Shown here one piece after another: positions 58,301-64,000 of a DNA stretch of 64,000 nt; within the stretch, counting starts at the first letter, position 1; every line of letters begins with the position of its first letter. A program made the translations under genes and the position numbers. The notes under the pieces were generated by a model. That model was not told where the DNA came from. It saw nothing but the letters and a program-made list of their open reading frames with translations, and did no database searches. Origin of the DNA: Lepisosteus oculatus (taxonomy: Eukaryota; Chordata; Actinopteri; Semionotiformes; Lepisosteidae); assembly GCF_040954835.1 (NCBI RefSeq), contig NC_090698.1, positions 5,330,501 through 5,394,500 on the forward strand. Reading direction: 5' to 3'.

Positions 58301-59043
58301 CGGCAGATTCCAGCCCGCCGGGACTCGTGACGGAACCCTGCTGTTGGCTTCAGCCACGTGTTGGTGCAGCTTGTTCCATGCTCCCACCACCCTCTGCGTA
58401 AAGACCTGCTTTTTCTTCTCGGTCATGAAGGCCCTTTCATGTCTTTTCCGCTTGTGTCCTTGGGTTTGTGCATCGCCGTTGGTTCTGGGATGCCTTTAAA
58501 AAGAGCCACAAGAGATTCGCGCTCTATTATAATACTCTGCGCGCAAAACGTCTAGGCCTGGAAAAATAGATCTTGCAGTATGCTGACCATTTAAGAGTTC
58601 TTTTTTTTTTTTTTTTCCTCACTTCAAAAAGTTAACGCCATGATCTGCCGAATCTCTCCAAGTCGCCAGTGTGACGGAGGTGGTAGGGGGCGAAGTGTCT
58701 GTGTGTCTGGGCTCACGCAGCCCCGGACAAACGTAAGAGAAGCTTCACTGACGCTCGATCCTTTTGTCCCTCTGTCTGTGTGTCAGGAGTGGGAGGAGAA
58801 GAGGAGACAGAACATAGAGAAGATGAATGAGGAAATGGAGAAGATTGCAGAGTACGAAAGGGGTCAGAGGGTAAAGGCATTGCATCTTGTTTTGTTTCTT
58901 TCCTGAAAGTTGATGTTTTCGTGGTCTGGCTCGGTGCCAGCTGGCCCACAGCATCTTCACAAGCTGTAGAGCACAGGCTCCTGCCTGCCCCTCCGCTGTG
59001 GACGTGTGCACGGGTCCCACTGGAGCCGGGAGCGCCCTGGATG

Positions 59044-59088
<45 letters not shown>

Positions 59089-62000
59089 AGGGGGGGGAAG
59101 AGATTGGACAGGCCAAGGAAAAGGGTGGGGTGAGGAAAACGTGAGGATTGAAAGGTGAGCAAGGCAAGATTGGAAGATGTCTGAGCCAAATGTGCGCTAG
59201 CTCCCAGAAAACCTGTTTAGTGCTCATTATAGGAGAAGAAATCCGGCTCTGGCCTGAGGTCATTATTCCTGACCTGGCTGGAGTGGATTCCAACAGCCGC
59301 CGGTTGTTGTACATGACGTCTGAGGAATAGTCAGAAATAGGACTTACTTGGCAATGGTCACTCCAACTCCCACTCGTGGTCCTAACACAGGGTGACCAGA
59401 GCTCTACATGGACTAGAAAACCCTCTGAAACACTGATGTCATTCTGGGCTCTGTGGGAAGTACACCCTGCGTGTGTCTCCTGCAGTGTCCTCTGGAACCG
59501 TCACTGTTAAATCATCCTGGACCTTGACGGCACGGCGTTTTAACTCCTTGCATCCCTCCACAGGAGAAGATTTAAAGGCAACCCCTGACCTGAAGCGCTA
59601 TGTGTTCCCTTTCTAAATATTTTTTATAACCTGTAACACGTCGAACAAACAGTGTTCAGAAGTCGGCAGTCGCCGATCTGGGCTGGCGATGGCCGGAGTG
59701 TTTAACAGAGCGCTCGGATGCCTTTCGTGTTTGGTTCGCTCGCAGGTCGGCACCAATGGCTTGTTTATTCCGCCTGCGGTCCGAAGTGTGTCGGAAGCAC
59801 AGCTGCAGGAGAGCTGGGGGGCTCAGGATGACCCTCACCGTGCGCACCTCGTGTTTTCTGTCGCAGGGGGAAGGCCAGGGGGAGAAGAACCCCATCCGCA
59901 ATTTCCTGGACGACCCCAGGCGCTGCGGGCCGGTCCCGGATGCGGACCGGGACCGGAAAGAAGGGAGCCGGCGCCACGTCCGAAACTGGGGGGGGCTGGA
60001 CTTTGACAACGTCAGGACAAGCCCGGAGTGGGATAAGGAGTGGACGGTGAGCACCCGTGGGACAGGAATTTTGGACGGGCGCTGGGTTTGTAGGTTTTGG
60101 GTCCATTGCAGTGGCCAGTTCATTTGAGGGGGGGACGCCTGCTGGTCTTTGTTCCAGCCGAGTTTCACAGTCGGACCCTTCACTGACTTCAAAATAATCA
60201 GATTAATTTAAACAGTTCTTTCCAGCTGTGAAACGGGGAGCTTAAACCGTGAAATAAAATCCCAAACGTTTGAGTAGAAACAAAATGCACATATTCCAGT
60301 GATGGCAGTTCTCGGATGAAGCGAGGCTCCTGGTCTCTGATGAAGACCAGCAGGTGTTGGGGTCACCGGGATTAAGATGGGGAGCCGCTGCTTAAAAGCG
60401 ACTGGGCTGGCCGGTCCTGGAGAGCCGGGGTCCTAAAGCCTGTGTCTCTCCATCTCCACCATGAATTGACAAAGACATCTGGCCCTTGCAGGTTATTTTC
60501 TGTCCGGTTTGGAAGTTTTGAGTTCCGTGAGGTTGGGAGCTTTTCGTGCCCAAAAAAAGCTCTTCCTCCTCTTTAAAATCCGATGGAGGCGTGACCTGTT
60601 CAGCCTTCCGCACTGTGACCCCACAGGACTCGGGATGGCCAGCCCGTTGAAGTGATTGTCGTCTCGGTCCAGTTGCAGTTGTGGGGTAGTTGGTTACAGC
60701 GCTCTGAAAACGCCGGCTTTCTGCTGGGGCAACACTGGTTTTAGGCCTGAGGCACAGTTCTTCCAGGGTTTTGTCTTGCTGGGGGAAAAAGCCCCTGAAA
60801 GGCCCCTCTCTGTCCTCTCTCTCCCCCCCGCAGAGCCGGCGCCCGGGCCCCAAGGGCTCGGTGGACATGACCCTGTCCATGACGGGCCGGGAGAGGGCCG
60901 AGTACCTGCGCTGGAAGAAGGAGCGCGAGCAGATCGACCAGGAGCGCCTGGCCCGGCACCGCAACGCCACGGGCCAGTGGAGGCGGGAGTGGGACGCGCA
61001 GAAGGCCGACGCCATGTGAGGGCACCCCGGCCACGCGCCACATTTGTCATTTCTGGGTGCATCATGCACTTGGTTTGTGTAGGGACCCGCGTAAATTAAA
61101 CCAGAGCGGTCAGTCTGAGCCACGGCAGACCCAGAGCTCATCCCAGTTACCACAGCATTAAGCAGATTGAGAGCATGTGAGTCTTCCCCCCCCAACTCCG
61201 AATGGGACACTGGTCCATCGCAGGGATTGCTTCTTCTCTTCCCACTTATCCAGCTGGGTGGACTGGGGCTGCTGGGGTTAAGGACCTCAACAGTCCAACG
61301 GCAGTGTCTGCAGCAGGAACTCGAACCCAGGACCTGTCAGGCAGGAGTCTAATAGCTTACCCACTACTTTGCCCCCTACAGTCTCATTGTACAGTGTTCT
61401 CAGCAGGAAGACCTTGCTCTTGGTTAGTGATGGCATGCACTTGTGTTTACTGGCACGGAGTCTGCTCTGTCTAATGGAGTATAGGTGCTGTCCTATTCGT
61501 GTAGGAAGAAATGTCATAAACCAGGTCAGATAGCTGGATCATACAGACTGGCTTAATAAAATGCAGTGGCTCTGTATATATGACTATCACACACTCAATC
61601 TGACAGTCTTAGGTAGGGATTCCTGTCGGTTGTCTTGGAACAGCTGGCTTTCAGCATTCTCTGCAGACCTCTCCGCGGGTCACGTGTAATAAGGAACCCC
61701 TCATTTCAGCACCACATTAAGTGCTGAAATCGATTATAACGAAGCATCCTGTGAGTTATGAGATAAAACAGAGCTGACTGTCAGAGATTCTCCATCAGGG
61801 CTGTGCAGGAGTCCCATTCGCTCGCGAAGACAGCGTCTTTAGATGAGAGAACAGTGATGCAGTGGGATGTCAGCAGCACCGTGCTTGACGACAGGTCTGC
61901 TTGCAGGTTCAAAGAGGACGCAGCGGTGACCGGTGTGCCCACGGCAGATCAGGGCGGCAGGAAAGGTGAGGCTGTCCGTCTCTGCCTGGCCTTTTCAGAC

Positions 62001-63872
62001 ATGCTGATAATGACAAGCTCCAGTAACGTTGTCTCCCACTTGAGGAAATCTCGTGTGAAAGTTTCAGATTCCTTTTTTTTTTTAAATTGCAGACTGCAAC
62101 CAGATTTTTTGGAGCTAATAATTTGAAAATTAAATTTTAGAGGAGTCATTTCACTCAGGAAAATTCGGTATGAGAAGTAAAAAAAAGGCCTGTGAGCTGT
62201 CTGCTCGGACAGTATGCGCGGTTCCCGGCCTGCTTTGTAGTTAAGCATTGTGACGCTTATTTTTTCCAGCAGCTGGGGGGCGCTGTTGCAGAGCTCAGGG
62301 ATGGGCCAGGGCCTCAGGTCAGGGTCTTGGCATGGGAGTGTGCTTGTGGGTTGAATCCTCCTCTGCAGTGGTTGGTCTGTTAACTAGGGTTCTCCAGCTC
62401 CAGTCCATTATAGTTTATGGTTCTCTCCTAAACCTCACCAGCGACAGTCCTGGGGAAAAGTTAAACTGGTCCAGTTAGTCACTGAGGCTAAGTAGGTAAT
62501 TAAGAGCCTGGAAAGAATGTGACCTTGAAGATCCTGCAGCTCTTGAGGTCTGGTGGAGATCTCTGGCGAGTCTGGCTAAAGGTTTTTGCACATTTCTCTC
62601 TTGCATTTGTTATGAGGAATGGAAGCTCAAACCTCTGTCTCTTGCTCTGTGATGCTGTTACTAGGCTTTGCGGTGTGCTGTTTTAACTCCCTTTCTCTGA
62701 AAGCTAATTTATTCGCAACTTCTGATAATCTAGTTACAATACAATGCTTGCTACACTTATTTCAAAGAGCTAAAAACCTGCTTCTTCAGTGGTCTAACCT
62801 GCACATGCCTTTGTAGTTGGTGCTGAGGATCCTAGTGCATTTCGTAAAATACCTGCGTGCAAAATAAAAGGAATTTCCATCTTGTGGCCAGATCTCGGAA
62901 ATGGCGAATAGGCTTTAGCTGGTGTGTATTTGAAGAACATACGAAAGGCAACAAATGGAAAAACGTCCATTAAAGAACATCTAATTTGTATTTAATTGAT
63001 CCAAATATCTCGTCCAGTAGCTTTTTGAAAGAAACAAGGTCATCGGTTTTAACAACATAACTGGGCAGTTTCTACCACACTCCCTCAACCCTTTGGGAAT
63101 CGAAGTGCCTCCTATTCTCAGTTTTAAATGCACTTCCACATAGTTTTTCAGTTTGTGTCCTTTGCTTTCGTTCTTTACTCTTTCTTCTTAAATCCACTGC
63201 ATTGAGGATCCTGAATTCTTGTATCAGGACTAATAAAGTTTCAGCTCCTCCAGCCTGTCAGTGTTGGACCGTCCTTTAAGACTTGGATTGTATTGGTTGC
63301 TCTTCCCTGGACTGATTACAGGGCAGCAGCATATTTTCTCTAAATGTCAAGATGTAAGTAGTATCAATAAAAACTGGCTCCCAAAAATGCACCCACACTA
63401 AGCCTAAAGCCTTGGGTTTGAAATAAGACCAAGTCTGAGCAGCCTCGGGGTTTGTGAACTGTAGCTTTTGAGCCAACACCAGCTTGCCTCCTTTAGAGTA
63501 CAGGAACCTCCGTCCTGCAAAACCTGAAGTGGATCGCAGTGCTATGCAGTCCCCTGCTTCAGCCACGAGATCTGTAGTGGGTCTGGCGAGTCTCTTGGCG
63601 CCAAGGACCTAGGGTCTGTTCAGTGCAGCTGCTGGGGGGCTTGTGCGCTGGGAGGGAGGTGATCACAGAGCCTGGCCACACACCCCGCAAGGGGAGGCCC
63701 CGTGCCCCCTGCGCTGCCCTGACCGCCTGCTGCGTTTCTCTGCCCCCCTAGACGACGCGAAGAGGCCGCCCAAGGCCCCCCTGTTAGGGGACTTCCTGAG
63801 CCAGGCCAGGTCGAAGGAGCCCGGAAGAAGCAGAGGCCGAGGCAAGGGCAGGGCGCAGGGCAAGAGCTACAG
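55325..63872 (+). CDS. CCDC9: Coiled-coil domain-containing protein 9, N-terminal about 406 residues (spliced, 3' part outside window)
   Basis: Join 55325-55327, 56646-56750, 56959-57111, 57914-58246, 58787-58870, 59867-60046, 60834-61015, 61907-61965, 63752-63872: 1220 nt in one frame, all GT-AG. It starts M|SAALDLKTKEEKDAEL (compare the MAATLDLKSKEEKD start of mammalian CCDC9). Domains in order: coiled coil about residues 5-50; a Gly/Arg-rich low-complexity region about 91-200; a second conserved helix WEEKRRQNIEKMNEEMEKI; NPIRNFLDDPRR; NWGGLDF; DMTLSMTGRERAEYLRWKKE; GQWRREWDA; and the start of the FGDFLSQ-like motif (LLGDFLSQAR) with a basic RGRGKGRAQG tail. CCDC9 is described as an RNA-binding protein associated with the exon junction complex. 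The acidic C-terminal part expected from the family is beyond the right edge. BBC3 lies upstream, divergently transcribed. Confidence 0.96.
55328..56645 (+). other. CCDC9 intron
   Basis: It holds the minus-strand SINE at 55615-55878. The rest shows nothing recognised. A near-duplicate phrase (GCTGCTTTAGTTAGCCCTTAAAATCCAGGGG-like) occurs at about 56245 and 56290. Confidence 0.8.
55615..55878 (-). mobile_element. tRNA-derived SINE
   Basis: Reverse-oriented copy in the first CCDC9 intron: CACTTTATTGGGCATATAC tail, GGGTCAAGGGCCTCGCTCAG body, GCGCAGATCCTCAGCCACAG head complement. It is more diverged than the other copies. Confidence 0.8.
56646..56750 (+). CDS. CCDC9: CCDC9 exon, first coiled coil
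   Basis: Acceptor TTCCTCGCCCAAG|TCTGCAGCG, donor CCAG|GTAAGG. 35 codons: SAALDLKTKEEKDAELDRRI...NEALVRRYQ. The AAG acceptor at 56645 is required by frame. The stronger-looking CTGCAG six bases later would shift the frame after an ATG-only exon. Confidence 0.93.
56959..57111 (+). CDS. CCDC9: CCDC9 exon, end of coiled coil
   Basis: Acceptor CCCACCCGCAG|GAA, donor CCCGGG|GTGAGC. 51 codons, EIEEDKKRAEQEGIAVTTSL to LTVTVDLSKAPG. Phase 0 on both sides. Confidence 0.95.
57252..57772 (+). repeat. 0.55-kb dispersed repeat, full length
   Basis: CTTACACTTATATAGCGCTT at the start, CTCCAGGTACTGGCCAGGCT and CTGAGCTCCACAGGGCTGCC at the end. It fills most of the CCDC9 intron before the RGG exon. Confidence 0.85.
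57914..58246 (+). CDS. CCDC9: CCDC9 exon, Arg/Gly-rich region
   Basis: Acceptor TCTTCTCCCAG|CAG|GAG, a NAGNAG site giving 111 or 110 codons. Donor ACCAAG|GTCAGT. It begins (Q)EKRVISDRKP. A low-complexity stretch follows with RGPRGGSGGGGGG, VYYERREPRREKGE and RGRRGRGGGP, typical of RGG-type RNA-binding regions. GC content is extreme. It is the least conserved exon but keeps frame and the ISDRK motif. Confidence 0.92.
58340..58520 (+). repeat. Old dispersed repeat
   Basis: CAGCTTGTTCCATGCTCCCA, CCACCCTCTGCGTAAAGACC and CTTGTGTCCTTGGGTTTGTG match the family. It lies in a CCDC9 intron. Confidence 0.6.
58787..58870 (+). CDS. CCDC9: CCDC9 exon, conserved helix
   Basis: Acceptor TCTGTGTGTCAG|GAG, donor CAGAGG|GTAAAG. 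28 codons, EWEEKRRQNIEKMNEEMEKI and AEYERGQR, nearly identical to the mammalian segment. Phase 0 on both sides. Confidence 0.96.
58871..59866 (+). other. CCDC9 intron with TG microsatellite
   Basis: It holds about 21 TG dinucleotides at 59046-59087. The rest shows nothing recognised. Confidence 0.85.
59046..59087 (+). repeat. (TG)n microsatellite, n about 21
   Basis: Uninterrupted GTGTGT run in a CCDC9 intron. Confidence 0.95.
59867..60046 (+). CDS. CCDC9: CCDC9 exon
   Basis: Acceptor TTTTCTGTCGCAG|GGG, donor TGGACG|GTGAGC. 60 codons including NPIRNFLDDPRR, DRDRKEGSRRHVRNWGG and LDFDNVRTSPEWDKEW. Confidence 0.95.
60047..60833 (+). other. CCDC9 intron
   Basis: Nothing is recognised. Minus-strand ORFs are chance. 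Confidence 0.75.
60834..61015 (+). CDS. CCDC9: CCDC9 exon
   Basis: Acceptor TCTCTCCCCCCCGCAG|AGC, donor GCCAT|GTGAGG. It encodes DMTLSMTGRERAEYLRWKKE, EQIDQERLARHRN and GQWRREWDAQKADA, ending two bases into a Met codon. Strongly conserved. Confidence 0.96.
61016..61906 (+). other. CCDC9 intron with possible SINE remnant
   Basis: 61225-61380 (AACTCGAACCCAGGACCTGT) resembles a reversed tRNA-type head. It is too decayed to classify. Confidence 0.5.
61907..61965 (+). CDS. CCDC9: CCDC9 exon, 59 nt
   Basis: Acceptor TCTGCTTGCAG|GTTC completes the Met codon (M)FKEDAAVTGVPTADQGGRK. Donor AAAG|GTGAGG. It is short and poorly conserved past FKED but in frame on both sides. Confidence 0.9.
61966..63751 (+). 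other. CCDC9 intron
   Basis: It holds the old dispersed repeat at 62934-63262. Otherwise nothing is recognised. Confidence 0.75.
62934..63262 (+). repeat. Old dispersed repeat, longest copy
   Basis: GAAGAACATACGAAAGGCAA, TATTTAATTGATCCAAATAT, TCAACCCTTTGGGAATCGAA and GACTAATAAAGTTTCAGCTC cover most of the family. It lies in the last complete CCDC9 intron. Confidence 0.65.
63752..63872 (+). CDS. CCDC9: CCDC9 exon, last one in window
   Basis: Acceptor TGCCCCCCTAG|AC, donor TACAG|GTACGG. It encodes (D)DAKRPPKAPLLGDFLSQARS and a basic GRSRGRGKGRAQGKSY tail, ending two bases into a codon. A second GT site at 63890 (GCATGG|GTGAGC) might serve as an alternative donor. Confidence 0.92.
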
Positions 63873-64000
63873 GTACGGAGGGGCATGGGTGAGCGCGAGA
63901 GACCGGTCCGGGACATGTCCATTAAAGGGACACAGCACTGCTATTTTCATATTTCGGGGTGAGAAAGAATCGGCGTTGAGGAGTGCATTTGAAACTGCAA

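Overview
The window is vertebrate nuclear DNA, most likely from a slowly evolving ray-finned fish such as a gar or bowfin. That placement is an inference. It rests on spliced genes with canonical GT-AG junctions, fish-type non-LTR tails, tRNA-derived SINEs and several dispersed repeat families, with long, repeat-filled introns. There are no bacterial operons, CRISPR arrays or viral genes.

Three protein-coding genes are supported exon by exon, in the order SAE1 (+), BBC3/PUMA (-), CCDC9 (+). This is the order and orientation of the same three genes at human 19q13.32. SAE1 enters from the left: its last six coding exons lie at 3257-14884, followed by a short 3' UTR ending near 15.6 kb. BBC3 is read on the minus strand. 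Its start-codon exon is at 31221-31503, its BH3 exon at 27460-27644, and its C-terminal exon at 24274-24375. A probable non-coding first exon and CpG-rich promoter lie near 34.8-35.1 kb. CCDC9 begins with an exon whose last codon is the ATG (55325-55327). It continues through eight more coding exons to 63872 and runs off the right edge.

Region by region: 1-15.6 kb is SAE1 exons and repeat-rich introns, including a 45-bp minisatellite at 7.3-7.8 kb. 15.6-21.9 kb is intergenic, with a CpG-rich pocket and a decayed tandem array of about 31-bp units at 18.0-18.5 kb. 21.9-35.1 kb is BBC3 with a probable 2.3-kb 3' UTR. 35.1-55.2 kb is the divergent BBC3/CCDC9 intergenic region, with a 225-bp direct duplication, a LINE fragment, a CpG-rich domain at 47.8-50.5 kb, and many repeat copies. 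55.2-64 kb is CCDC9.

The products act in separate pathways: SUMO activation (SAE1), p53-dependent mitochondrial apoptosis (BBC3) and RNA binding/exon-junction-complex association (CCDC9). The most noteworthy observation is a complete three-exon BBC3 with a candidate spacer-less p53 response element at 35093-35112, just upstream of the presumed first exon. Its arrangement resembles the classical site in the human PUMA promoter. Single ORFs do not show this gene, because its exons are 102-283 nt long and two of them lie inside unrelated longer frames.
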